A stretch of DNA of 64,000 nt, taken from contig JBAIZL010000002.1 of NCBI GenBank assembly GCA_036971475.1, positions 52,382,229 through 52,446,228 of the forward strand, written 5' to 3'. Under the pieces are notes generated by a model. It was not told the origin of the DNA. It saw only the letters and a program-made list of their open reading frames with translations, and did no database searches. The DNA is from Prosapia bicincta (lineage: Eukaryota; Arthropoda; Insecta; Hemiptera; Cercopidae). The stretch's first letter is position 1. Every line of letters begins with the position of its first letter. The position numbers were made by a program, and so were the translations under genes. This document shows positions 26,619 through 39,990 of this stretch, in pieces.

Positions 26619-27529
26619 AAATAAAAAATTAATATAAAAACATTGTGAATATACTCAGTTATTTATAAATATCTGCAAGTCTGTGTCGGATTTGTGTTTT
26701 CAAACCGACTATTACATTTATTCGTTACCTACTCTAAATACCATATGCATCAGTTGTCATTGTTTTTAACAATCTACAGAATTTAATCATATAATATTTA
26801 TTTTGACCTTATTTTTGCTTTAATTATGAACCAATTGATTTTATGATATTTCTTTATATCATAACAAGCCAAATGTATTTACGAAAGTTAGAGCCCTTTT
26901 TTCACAAACATAAACGCGCGCTCGCACTTGACAACAAATATTTTCAGGGACTGTGGAAGGGGATAGAGGCAAACTCAGGGATCCAATCATTAAAATAATA
27001 TGATATATATTACTAATAACAACCTAATGTACTGTATTGGAAAAATAATTATTGGAAATGTATTATTTAAATTTATAATATTATAAGAGTAATGTAAAAG
27101 GTAATTATTTTATTGCGAGTAGGGGAAGCAAATATATTTAAAATATAATATTAAATTTATGGTTGAAATAATATTATAAGTAGTTTTTACATATTGTATA
27201 TTCATTCTTTATTTTCCATTATACTGGACTACGTTTTGACAGTGCATTACATTGCCTACAGATAATATTTAGGTTTAGAATGACTTGTCAAGAACGAATC
27301 TCTGACGTACATATATATATTTTCATCTCTTTATCTCTCTCTCTCTCTCTCTCACAAACAAACAAGTAGGCTTATTCCAGTGCAGGCTTGCTCTTGCAAA
27401 TATTAAAGCTTTGTCCGTAACAGGTACTTTGTGTTTTGATGTAAATGAACATAAAAATTTTAAACATGTTTATATTCTCTTGTGTAAACAGAGAACTATG
27501 TGGAAATAGCTACCTAAATATTTTAATGA

Positions 27530-27532
<3 letters not shown>
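26619..27532. other. AT-rich spacer
   Basis: A short (CT)n tract lies at about 27333-27352. No gene recognised. Confidence 0.5.

Positions 27533-27585
<53 letters not shown>
27533..27585. repeat. (TA)n microsatellite
   Basis: About 26 TA units. Confidence 0.97.
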
Positions 27586-27587
<2 letters not shown>

Positions 27588-29748
27588 AACAATAAATACA
27601 TTTTTTAAATAGTTTAAATTGGATTTGAAAATGTAAGTTGTGATTGTTACGATACGTGCTGACTGAAAAAATATACAAATAACTATATTAAAACGTATCA
27701 TTGTTGTTTCTTTTAATTCAATCAAGTCTTCTACCCACAGAAAATAAATAGAGTTACAATATATTACAATTGAGTACAACAAAGTCACTTTTCATATTAG
27801 GACATATTTCCAATATTTTTTTAATGAGGGTATAAGACTACTTTATTTCAAAAGACTAAAACCTAAAATGGCTATTGTTTCCTAAACACCTATTCATAAC
27901 ACAATTTACCCAGTACAAGTCTCTATCTAAATACAACTCTTACAAAATGGCTAATCAAGATAATATTTAAGTGATGGAAAAGATTTTATCAGGGTACATC
28001 ATTGATTTCCAAACTCGTGGACGCGCTACCTTGTGGAACGTAAAGCCCAGTCAGGGGCGTGAAAACAGCTGGAAAAATATATTCTCATTTAGTTAAAATT
28101 TAGGTACACTATTAATTAAAATTTAAAACTAAATCAACACCGCCGATTTATTTTACATAGGTAATTTTATTGAACATGTTCAATATAATATTCAGAATAT
28201 TATAAATGAATATTTAAATGAATATTCAGAATATTTAAATGAAATGTATGCATTTATAAAAGAAATATAAGTAAAGGCTGGGGAAATTTTCTAAACTTGT
28301 AATTAAATTAACATCCTAGCTCATAACGACCAATAATAGAAGCGTGTTGTGAAACTAATTTTAGCAGTTCAATGTGGCCACAGTGCCACAATGGTCAAAT
28401 CTTCATTTTGAATAAAACTCTTAGAAGTGTATCACAGGCAGAGATTGACAATTGTTATTCGATTACACTTGTTTCTTTGAAGCACGTATTTGTGAGAAAA
28501 AACATTTGAGCACCTGCTCAAAAAAACAAAACATAGGAACTAACTTGATTTTGCTAATTACTTGCGTTGTGCTTTTACTAAAATAAAACCTTAAATATGC
28601 GTGTTAGTAAAATAAATTCATACTTATCCCTCTCACAAACTGATTTTACTCTTATCATTTATAATTTACCTTGGGAATTAAAACTTGAAATGTTTTATTA
28701 TGTTTCTTGTTAATGTATGTATAAATAAATAAGTTGTTATATATAATATATATGTTTTCAATATGCCAATACCATTTAATTATACTTTAAAGTGGAGGGG
28801 GAAGGCTTCAATTTCAGAAGAGGAGGCGTAATACCAAAATGTTTAGGAACTGCTGGTGTAGATTGGTCTCACAATATATCCTCATTATTTCTATAGAAAT
28901 TGACTACATTCACGTAAAATAGGTATTTCGGGAGCATTTTCCCGGCGCTGTACAATATGTCTTAATTTTTTACAGTACTGAAGACTGTAGATCGTCGTTA
29001 TTTCATAAATCAGTTTTGTTTTTTTTGAATTTGAAATAACACAAATGTTTGCTTAAAAGCTATTAATGCTACAGAAATCATCGACTTGTAATAAAAGACG
29101 TGTGACTTTCGATATTACCATATTATAAAACAGCTGATATTTTTCTATTGGTGTCTTCAATTGGTGACGTTTAAAATCTTCATTCGATTGATGATTTGCA
29201 AACAAAAATTGAAACCACAATTAGGGAACAATTTTGAAAAAGAGTTGCTGGAAAAGTAATTAAAATGCTGGGAAGTTGTATTCAAGTTTCAGAAAATCTC
29301 GTGGAACATTTACTATAAAGTGACAAGGGTAACGTCATTGTAGTTTTTGCTATTTGTACAATTCCTATTTACTTGTGAAAGATAAAAAATACCTTATACT
29401 GTATTACATTTTCTATTTAGTAGTGTCCTTAATAAAACATTTCGTATTATAAAAAAATAAAACCCGGAGAAATTTAAATATTAAAAAAATAACGGAGTCT
29501 GTTTTAAATTCAAACATGAATTCAGATCAATATAATAGTTCTAGTGTGATTAACGAACTTTTTCATGTATCACTTTTTTTAATATTTTAAAATCCATCAT
29601 TAGTTATGAACTACTATTTTAAATTCAATTTGGTTTGGAAGACTAACATAAGCAAAAAAATGGCCACATAACTTAAATCTCATAATTTATTTTTTTGAAC
29701 TGTGACTTTATTAGCATGCATGTTTAAACTGCCAAGACGTCGTTATTA
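27586..29748. other. AT-rich spacer
   Basis: No gene recognised. A short palindrome-rich stretch at 28190-28250 repeats AATATTCAGAATATT and AAATGAATATT. The 85-residue reverse frame at its left edge ends in repeat translation. Confidence 0.5.
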
Positions 29749-29815
29749 GTGATGGTTGAACGCTGGAGTAGTTATTATTGTATTATTATTAAGCACTCCA
29801 GTGTTCACCCGTCAC
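29749..29815. repeat. Imperfect inverted repeat (MITE-like hairpin)
   Basis: GTGATGGTTGAACGCTGGAG on the left and CTCCAGTGTTCACCCGTCAC on the right are inverses with three mismatches, separated by an AT-rich loop of about 27 bp. It is GC-richer than its surroundings. Confidence 0.6.
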
Positions 29816-31140
29816 CAACGAGGACAGCTTGGCCATCGAATCATGTTTGACATTAACTTCCTTTTTTTAAAATAATATTGTTAATTTGTTATGACAATGT
29901 TTTCTCTTTGTGTATTTTAGTTTTTTTTCTAAAACTAAAGCCACATACTTATAAAGCGTAAGTTAACATAACAAATTTTATTTAATATTGCAACAACTTC
30001 GCTGTTACGGATTAATTTTATTCAATATATCATTTCATTATGCACCGTAACAGCAACCAAGGAATTGGCCAACAACATACACACAGTCTCTAAAATATGC
30101 AAATGTGGTTTGAATAATTCACGATTCAGAGTGAACGGGCTAGATGTAAATTTTGAGCTGACTCTGATTTCAAATGAAATGTTTTTTATTGCCACAATTT
30201 ATTTTCCCAACTGTTCAAAATGTATTATTTAAATAACAGCATTGAAAAAATTCGAAAAAAGCAGTTTAAAATTGTATGTTGATCGAACAAGTAGTTTTAG
30301 ATAGTTTTAAATAAGTTGCCCTCTTTACGAATGTAACTGAACTTTTTTTTGACTAACTTCAAAACATATACATACTGTTCCAACTGTACATATCCAACTG
30401 TACTTGGAAGCTAGTAATATTTGAGAATTTCATAATGTATACGAGTCACAAAAAACCATTTACTTTAATGCAAAGTAAATTATCTGAACCATGAGTGCAA
30501 CACACATTTCACAGCCTGGCATCAAATGGCCTTTATCGGCCACAAAACCAGTTCCTAGAAATTAAGTTAAAACCATTTAGCAAATTATAAGGGTTTACCA
30601 TCATATTGTAGAAACCAAATCAGATATATTTTATATTATTAACATATGTTTGAAAACATATGACAATAAAATAGATAAACATATTAAACAATATTATATA
30701 AATGTTTAGATAGTTCCTTACATAGCATGAAAAATCGTTTACAGGAAATTTATCCCCTAAGTAAAACTTATTTTAGAAACCTTACTACAGATAAGGTCTC
30801 TATTGCAGAAACCTTATTGCTAATATTTGCTCAACAATTCTCGCCCCTTCAGTTTCTTTAAGAATAAACTTTTGTAAAATCAATATCCGAAACAACCCCA
30901 ATACTACTAAAATAATGAAAAAAAAATAACTGATGATACAAGTTACCTAGGATTAAATCCTTTTGTACATTTCGAAAACAAATTCATCATCTTCCGAGAG
31001 TCTTATTAAAAAAATTACAATCTAGAAAGCCTAACAAGTTTCTAAGTTACAAACTAGACTGACTAGAGGTGATCATCTAGATTCTCTGATGATTCTGAGG
31101 CGGTCATGTAGGCTTACATAATGGTTTTATGTTAGGTAAA
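29816..31140. other. AT-rich spacer
   Basis: No gene or named repeat recognised. Confidence 0.5.
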
Positions 31141-31274
31141 TTGTAATATCGGCTATTTTTTATTATATTTGTGCCATTAGGGTTGTTTTCAAAGTTTTTA
31201 TTGTATTAGGTTATATTGTATCAATGTGCTCTTGTCGCTTATTTAAGTTTGATAATATTTTCATATTATTGAAA
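31141..31274 (+). repeat. Left flank repeat A of the satellite array
   Basis: About 135 bp starting TTGTAATATCGGC and ending ATTGAAACTA. It reappears as a diverged direct copy at 32375-32510, with shared blocks GGGTTGTTTTC/GGGGTTGTTTCC, TATATTGTATCA and TGTGCTCTTGTC. Confidence 0.8.
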
Positions 31275-32329
31275 CTAGTTTTTTATTCTAATTTTACACT
31301 ACTTAACTAAGTCAATACGTAATTGCTTACTTGCTGACGCGTTTCAAAACGATCGACACTTTTACGAAGTTAACCTTCTACTAGTTTTTTATTCTAATTT
31401 TACACTACTTAACTAAGTGAATACGTAATTGCTTACTTGCTGACGCGTTTCAAAACGATCGTTCCTTTTACGAAGCTAACCTTCTACTAGTTTTTATTCT
31501 AATTTTACACTACTTAACAAAGTGAATACGTAATTGCTTACTTACTGACGCGTTTCAAAACGATCGTTCCTTTTACGAAGCTAACCTTCTACTAGTTTTT
31601 ATTCTAATTTTACACTACTTAACTAAGTCAATACGTAATTGCTTACTTGCTGACGCGTTTCAAAACGATCGACACTTTTACGAAGTTAACCTTCTACTAG
31701 TTTTTTATTCTAATTTTACACTACTTAACAAAGTGAATACGTAATTGCTTACTTACTGACGCGTTTCAAAACGATCGTTCCTTTTACGAAGCTAACCTTC
31801 TACTAGTTTTTATTCTAATTTTACACTACTTAACTAAGTCAATACGTAATTGCTTACTTGCTGACGCGTTTCAAAACGATCGACACTTTTACGAAGTTAA
31901 CCTTCTACTAGTTTTTTATTCTAATTTTACACTACTTAACTAAGTGAATACGTAATTGCTTACTTGCTGACGCGTTTCAAAACGATCGTTCCTTTTACGA
32001 AGCTAACCTTCTACTAGTTTTTATTCTAATTTTACACTACTTAACAAAGTGAATACGTAATTGCTTACTTACTGACGCGTTTCAAAACGATCGTTCCTTT
32101 TACGAAGCTAACCTTCTACTAGTTTTTATTCTAATTTTACACTACTTAACTAAGTGAATACGTAATTACTTACTTGCTGACGCGTTTCAAAACGATCGAC
32201 ACTTTTACGAAGCTAACCTTCTACTAGTTTTTTATTCTAATTTTACACTACTTACCTAAGTGAATACGTAATGGCTTACTTACTGACGCGTTTCAAAACG
32301 ATTGTTCCTTTTACGAAGCTAACCTTCTA
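31275..32329 (+). repeat. 105/106-bp satellite, ten monomers in a five-monomer higher-order pattern
   Basis: Monomers begin at CTAG: 31275, 31381, 31487, 31592, 31697, 31803, 31908, 32014, 32119 and 32224. Each runs CTAGTTTTT...TACACTACTTAAC...GTGAATACGTAATTGC...CTGACGCGTTTCAAAACGAT...TTTTACGAAGCTAACCTTCTA. Diagnostic differences (CTAAGTCA/CTAAGTGA/CAAAGTGA, TTGCTG/TTACTG, GATCGACAC/GATCGTTCC, AAGTT/AAGCT) give three types. Their order is a-g-b-a-b, then a-g-b-a-b again, so two 528-bp higher-order units are visible. The last two monomers are the most diverged, as expected at an array edge. Confidence 0.95.
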
Positions 32330-32551
32330 CTAGTTTCTTATGTAACTATGTAACAAATTAATACCTAGTTTAACTTGTAATATCAGTTATTTATCATTAT
32401 TTATTGAGGTGTCGGGGTTGTTTCCAATGTTGTTATTGTATTAGTCTATATTGTATCACTGTGCTCTTGTCACTTATTAAAGTTTGACAATATTGTCATA
32501 CATTTAAACTATCTTTTTATGTCATTACGTAACAAATTAATACCTAGTTTT
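32330..32551 (+). repeat. Right flank: B, then A' and B' without satellite
   Basis: After the last monomer comes B (TATGTAACTATGTAAC...AATACCTAGTTT, to about 32371), then A' (32375-32510, a copy of the left flank), then B' (32519-32551, GTCATTACGTAACAAATTAA and CCTAGTTTT). The order A-[10 monomers]-B-A'-B' means the second A-B unit has no monomers between its parts. Confidence 0.8.
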
Positions 32552-33251
32552 GGCCCATAAATTATAATTGTCAAATCAATATCCTCAAATAAAACATACA
32601 ACGTATAATTTTACAACAAACAACACATAAAAGCATTACATACAGCGAGTTTAAATTGTTTTTTCAATATCATTGTGCACATATAGTACAGTGTTTTTAA
32701 TTGTATATATAAGTTATAAAATATTTTCATTGTGTAATTTTGCCTCCATATAGAATAGATCTGCCTAAAGTATAAAGCATATTACAATTAAATAGTATCA
32801 CTGTATATCAAACTATGTTTAATCAAGGAAATTGCGAAGAAAAGTCCGGCAAAAAAGACATACAATATTCATTCTCTGTTTTAGCAAATTACAGTAGTTA
32901 GGGATGCACAGGTGACATTATGGGTCATATTGTATAGAAGGTGAAACAATTAATGACGAGAGAGACTAGAAATATTTTGACATCTGGTAGTCTCGAAGTT
33001 CTATCTATTAGGGATACGAAAGATCACAATCGAAAAAAGGAAATACATATTTTTAATATCGAAAGTTGTCAGACCTATCGAGAAATTCTCTAAGAAAAAG
33101 TCGGTTTTCGTATAAGTATAGGGTTAGTTAGGAAATAATATTGAAGTGAATGTGGAATAGAATAAATAATTGTAAATAATTGGAATAAGGTTTAGAGGAT
33201 TGTGCGGAAGTAACTATTAGGATAGTAATTAAAATATTATTTTTAGGTTAT
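32552..33251. other. AT-rich spacer
   Basis: No gene recognised. Confidence 0.5.
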
Positions 33252-33318
33252 GGTTGGACGGTTAGCAGGTAGGGCCGCCAGAGTTACAGAGCTACCATCA
33301 AATCCTAACAATCCAACC
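33252..33318. repeat. Imperfect nested hairpin
   Basis: GGTTGGACGGTTAG and CTAACAATCCAACC form outer arms with two mismatches; GGTAG and CTACC form an inner stem around a GC-richer loop. MITE-like, with no known family. Confidence 0.5.
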
Positions 33319-35578
33319 AAGAAACCAAACTAGAAATGTCGTGGATACACTTCTACAATCACGTAACTACTTGTTATACTTTATTTTTTATAATTTGTCA
33401 CTTTATGTAGATCAATACAATCAATATTATATTTTACATTTGAATATTACACCACTTATTTCTAGCATTAAATCGATCCTACTTCAACGGACCAAGGATT
33501 GTAAAGAATACAAGTTAATCTAATATCGTTAAAAGAATTTTCCTAAATAGGCCTTGAGTGTCTAACTCAAGTAATCACTGTTTCAAATAATTAGAAAAAC
33601 GTATTATTCTTATCATTATAGAAATAAAATCTTTATGAAAAAAAATAAATAAATTGTGTAAACATTACATTGAATAGAGTTCTGAAAAGTAATGGTATTT
33701 AAAAATCATTACTAGTAAACAGAACCACTACTAATGGTTTAAAAAGTGGTTTAAAATTATTTAGTTTTTCTTATTTAGTTAGCTATGAAAAGCAACTGAG
33801 AATAGGAAAATTAGGTAAGAGATCTTGTAAATTCAAATAACAAAAATTACCGTTTTTACTATAGTGAATTATTGTAAATTAATTTTTAAAGTAAAATGAT
33901 AATGTACTGGTTATTATTTGTCAATAAATCATTTAAAAGATTATCTTCTACATTGTAATAACTATAACAATAACCATTGCGCTTCCAACACTAAGCCACA
34001 ATATAACCCCACATTTAGTTATATTGTTTTGCAGCCATATTAAAGTGCTGATAGTTCATAGTTTGATTTTTATCTAATAGATGTATACACACAAATTATT
34101 TATAGATGAACATAACTAAATCACTATTTCACTAAACTTTACGGTACATTACGAAACAGTTTTCCTAAAGTGGGAACTGTAAAGCTTTTACATTAATGAA
34201 ATACAGTAATTTATCATAGCTGCTGCATATTAAGCTGTTCACAAAGTTGGGTTTAATCTCAAAAGTGCGTGTCCAGTTTGAGATATTAATAAAGCCCTTG
34301 AGAACTTAAACAACTGGTAAAATATATAGAAAAATATATTATTATTAGTTGTCGACTATAAGTTTATAGTTTTAAAGAAATATTTATAATATTAAATAAA
34401 AATAGTTATCAACATAATTTTATTGCAGGTAAAATATGTTAGTAATATAATATTTATTTATTCAAGATAATGAAAATATTTTTGGTTTTTTTCTAATGGC
34501 TGGTTTGAATTTTTAATAACATTCCACACTAGTAACCAAGATTCTAGTTATTATTTCGCAATGTTGCTTTTGGAGATATGTTTGTTAGACCATCCTAAAG
34601 ATTCTTCTTTATCAAGCATGTTTGAGGGCGAGGTAGGCCTGTAGGAGCAAAATATATCTTGAAAAATAAAGTAAAATTTGTCCATGGAAGTGTGTACTTT
34701 GCTTTAGTTGTAATCCGCTGGTACTGCTGTGATTATGGCGGTTTCCCTTATAAATAACTGATTTTAGTTTTGAAAAATGATCAGTGAGGTTGTTGCAAAC
34801 AATGATATTTTCGAGCTTATTGTAGAGTCATTAGCTCTTTTTAAGGTAGTAGAAAAATTTAAAGAATAATCCTTTCCAAAAAAAAAAAAATATATTATTG
34901 GAGTTCCTGGTGAAAACCATAAACCATGGTTATTAAATGACTGTTAAAAATGTAGGAATAGTTCCTATACCACGGTCAAATGGCAGCTAGAAAGAGCATT
35001 TCAAGCGACAAAAAATATTTATGCTCGATAACAAGTTATAAATAATTATAGGAACAGAGTACGATAATCTGTCATCTAAATCAATCTAAATAATGCCAAC
35101 CAAAAGACAAAACATAAAAACAACTTAAATTTTTCAAATATTTATACACAAATACAAAATATGTATTTAATAAAAAGCAAGTTTTTATTTCGATAGTAGT
35201 ACGATATGTAAAACAAATATTATGAAAATCATTATTTAATAAACTAAATGTCTAACTTTTAATGTTACTACAAAAGTAAGTTTACTCTTAGGCTAAATAG
35301 AGCAGCAACTCTCCAACTGTAGGTCTACTACTATGTCCCAAAAATATCTCTAATATATATGTTAGTATTTTGGCGAGAACAATAATTATTTCTTTGTGTG
35401 TGTTTCATTAAAAAGTACACTTTTACAATGTGTCTCAAAAATGATACAGTAAATCCATCAATAATAAGCCTCTGATGGGTTAAATAGTTTATTCATATGA
35501 TTTAAGAACTTATAATAGATATATTGTTTTAACTTACTGAATAAAAGCCAGTATAAATAGCTGTTATACTCTAGACAA
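33319..35578. other. AT-rich spacer
   Basis: No gene recognised. The 60-residue frame at 33341-33523 is a Tyr/Leu-rich chance translation. Confidence 0.5.
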
Positions 35579-35822
35579 CAGTAAATATTAGATAGCTCAC
35601 TCAAAGTCTCACTACACCTAGTTTATTAATACACTAGTTTCGACGGCGATGTCTCCTTCATCAGTGAAGACGGAGTAGTAGGCAATCGCTGATGAAGATG
35701 ACTCTTCGTCGAAACTAGTGTGTATGTATTATTAAACGAGTATGTAGAGAGATTTCAAATGAGCGTTTTTAATATTTGCCGTTGTGAATGGTTCTCACTG
35801 TCTACGCTCTAATTAACTTAAT
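35579..35822. mobile_element. Fold-back (MITE-like) element, copy 2 of 3
   Basis: Arms at 35579-35662 and 35687-35781 are imperfect inverses. Both contain ACACTAGTTTCGAC or its complement, and both carry CTGATGA with a downstream GAAACTAGT (minus strand in the left arm, plus strand at 35689-35718 in the right arm). The tail GGTTCTCACTGTCTACGC...TTAACTTAAT matches copy 1. No coding capacity. Confidence 0.78.
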
Positions 35823-36578
35823 GTTATATAATCCATGTTGATCATCAGAATCTCAACCTTTTTCTTAAACGTAGAGTAAAAAGTAGTTTTTTTGCTGTAA
35901 TATTCATGATACGGCAGTCAGATTTTTAGTATTTCATGAAACGTTTTTAATGTTTATTCCAGGAAAATTTGAAAATATAAATTTAATTGTGTAATTAGTA
36001 TTGAATTTAGAAAGCCAGAAACGTTAATTGGAATCAAATAACGGACATTTCATAATATTGGATATTAAAATATATTTTTTAGAGAGCGTTTACATAAAAA
36101 GAAAAAAATAATAGCTTTTTTTAAATATGGCTACACGTTTTTATTTCAATCAAGTGCAAATATAAAAATTATAGTTCATTTAATAACAATTTCATATTTT
36201 TATCGAATAAATATACACTGATATTTCAATACTTTTTTTATCAGTTCAAGTGAATATAAATTACTGTTTAACTTAATTATCGTTAGAAGGTTTACAGCCG
36301 TATGAAGTACATAAAAAATGAGTTGGTGGTGAGAAGTGTTTGCGAAGCACTTCCGCCGCCTACAGATAATTGTTTACAGCAACGAAGCCTTACTGACCGG
36401 AAGTAAATTGAATTGCCTATAAATCTTACTTGAGGTTCTCAGCACTTAACGTTATCGATTTAATTATCGTTATTGTTAAAAGTTTTCTCTATGAATGCAA
36501 TGATCGGGATAAACTATATTCTATTTGTTAAAAGTTTTTTTTTGAAATTCTTCATTTTATCCGAAATTAGCTTATGTG

Positions 36579-36579
<1 letters not shown>
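35823..36579. other. AT-rich spacer with a small GC-richer island
   Basis: A GC-richer patch at about 36320-36400 (GCGAAGCACTTCCGCCGCCT) stands out but has no long frame. Nothing else recognised. Confidence 0.5.

Positions 36580-36632
<53 letters not shown>
36580..36632. repeat. (TA)n microsatellite
   Basis: About 26 TA units. Confidence 0.97.
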
Positions 36633-36635
<3 letters not shown>

Positions 36636-37235
36636 ATTTGTGTAATTAATTTGGTTTTTATATTACTTAAAATTGATTCATATTTTAGAGTACTTTTAGT
36701 ATTGGGAATTTATTATTATATCATTAAGAAAGATCCCCGAAAGGAATTGGTTTAAGTAAAACCCAGAGACAAAAAAAGGTTTAAAGGAATATCTGGTTTC
36801 ATAAAAACCGTGGCTAGTAAATAAATACTGTGTTGCTTTTATCAATATATGTTATGACTATGAATTCCACCAACTTCAACATGGGCGAGCCGAAGTAACC
36901 GACAAGCAAGGCAGGTAGGCGAGCGATTCAGAGAATCATTAGGAATATACAGTTAAAATCAATTTCATTAGATTATTGATATAACAATCATGGTTATAAT
37001 TAATGTCAAGCAGAATAAATTATTTTATTTGTATATTGAAACTAAGATTTTAATAAAATTAAAATGACTTATTATTTTTAAGAATACACCCTAATATATA
37101 TTATGTTAGATAAATAAAGTCAAAGATTGTTAAATTATATATGATGATGCGCAGCTAATGTTTAAACTGGTAGGTAAAATCCTTAGCATGCTAGTTACAG
37201 TTACTTTAATACGAGCTACTTTAAAAATGATGGCT
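36633..37235. other. AT-rich spacer
   Basis: No gene recognised. Confidence 0.5.
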
Positions 37236-37562
37236 TTCTATACAACTCGTTATAATGAAGTTTTTTGTATACAACTCGTTATTATGAAGTTTCTTCTATA
37301 CATCTCGTTATAATGAAGTTTTTCTATACATCTCGTTATAATGAAGTTTTTTCTCTACAACTCGTTATAATGACGTTTTTTGTATACAACTCGTTATAAT
37401 GAAGTTTCTTCTATAAATCTCGTTATAATGAAGTTTTTTCTATACAAAACAACTCGTTATAATGAGGTGTTTTCTATTCAACTCGTTATAATGAAGTTTT
37501 TTCTCTACGACTCGTTATAATGAAGTTTTTTCCATACAAGACAACTCGTTTAAATGAAGTTC
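37236..37562 (+). repeat. Tandem array, ~28-34 bp unit, 11 copies
   Basis: The conserved core AACTCGTTATAATGAAGTTT occurs eleven times with spacing of 28 to 34 bp. Differences are mostly in the TTTTCTATACAA linker, which has small indels (for example an added AAAC or GAC before the core at 37449 and 37541). Confidence 0.93.
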
Positions 37563-38365
37563 TATAAGAGATCGAGGAAAGTTAAGGTTGGACAAGAAGA
37601 ATATTTAAAAACGTTCTCTCGTTATTCAAATATGTAATGCATTTATTAAATAGAATATCCCTGCTGTCCCAGCTTCTATGATAATAAAAATATTACTTTA
37701 ATTAAATTCTATTTAAACCATGGCAAATGTAGTTAGGGAAAAAGATTTAATGTAATATTATACAGTATTCAAAGCAGCTGAAAATGACTTTAATTAATTT
37801 TAAAATGATATCTCACAAGTATAGAAATTTGTAACTATTAAAAGTTAAGCATGGAAGTATAAAAGTACAGTGTAAATATTAAATTATTTTCAAATTCTAT
37901 GCTTCTAAGCTCAAAGAGATGTATGGTGCATAGTACGTATACAATACTCTAATTATATAAAATGAAATTCTCATATTGTAGAGTTTCTGACTGTTTTATA
38001 CTAATACAACCATCAATTACTAAAACTGTGGCACAATGGTTTCGAAAATTTTAATTTTCGAATTTAAATTTGAAATATTTATATACTTTGTATTTGTGTT
38101 ATTTATATTTTACTTAAATTTTTAAATTATTATTTTTTGTTTTTTACTTACAAATGGTTTGTTTCTATTATTTTACTCGAATGAATATAGTTATTGAGTC
38201 ATTTTCATTTAGAAGATAACTTTATTTGAACTATTATCTCGGGTTCTTAGTAACATAATCCTTTTACGAGGACTTAAGGTGACTTTTCTTGTTTTCATAA
38301 GAGTCCAATCGCTCTCGGTAGTTGTAGTACGTTAATTATTAGTATAATGTTTTTTTCTTTATATA
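37563..38365. other. AT-rich spacer
   Basis: No gene recognised. Confidence 0.5.
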
Positions 38366-39739
<1,374 letters not shown>

Positions 39740-39990
39740 GCAACGGTAAAATAACAAATCAGTCAACTCAAAATCTCAACAAAAATTATTTTTTAATAAA
39801 ACAAACACATTAGTTCATAACATTGACTAGTTTCGCCTTCCTCGGTGATTGTATACTACAAAACTAGTCTGTGTTATGAACGTGTGTGTTTGTTTTGTGA
39901 AAAACAAATTTTTGTAAGATTTTGAGTCTACTATTCTGTTTTTTACCGTTGTGCATAGTTTTTGCTAGCTAAACTCTAGTTATCTAAAAC
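39740..39990. mobile_element. Fold-back (MITE-like) element, copy 3 of 3
   Basis: Arms at 39740-39835 and 39860-39949 are inverses over about 90 bp. Outside ends are GCAACGGTAAAA, the middle is AAAACAAACACA, and the inside ends are GACTAGTTT. The spacer is only about 25 bp. The tail after the right arm (TTTTTGCTAGCTAAACTC) aligns with those of copies 1 and 2. Confidence 0.8.

Noticed and set aside
31275..32329. CRISPR-like regular repeats
   Set aside because: The 105-bp units are contiguous with no unique spacers and lie in a eukaryotic sequence; it is a satellite.
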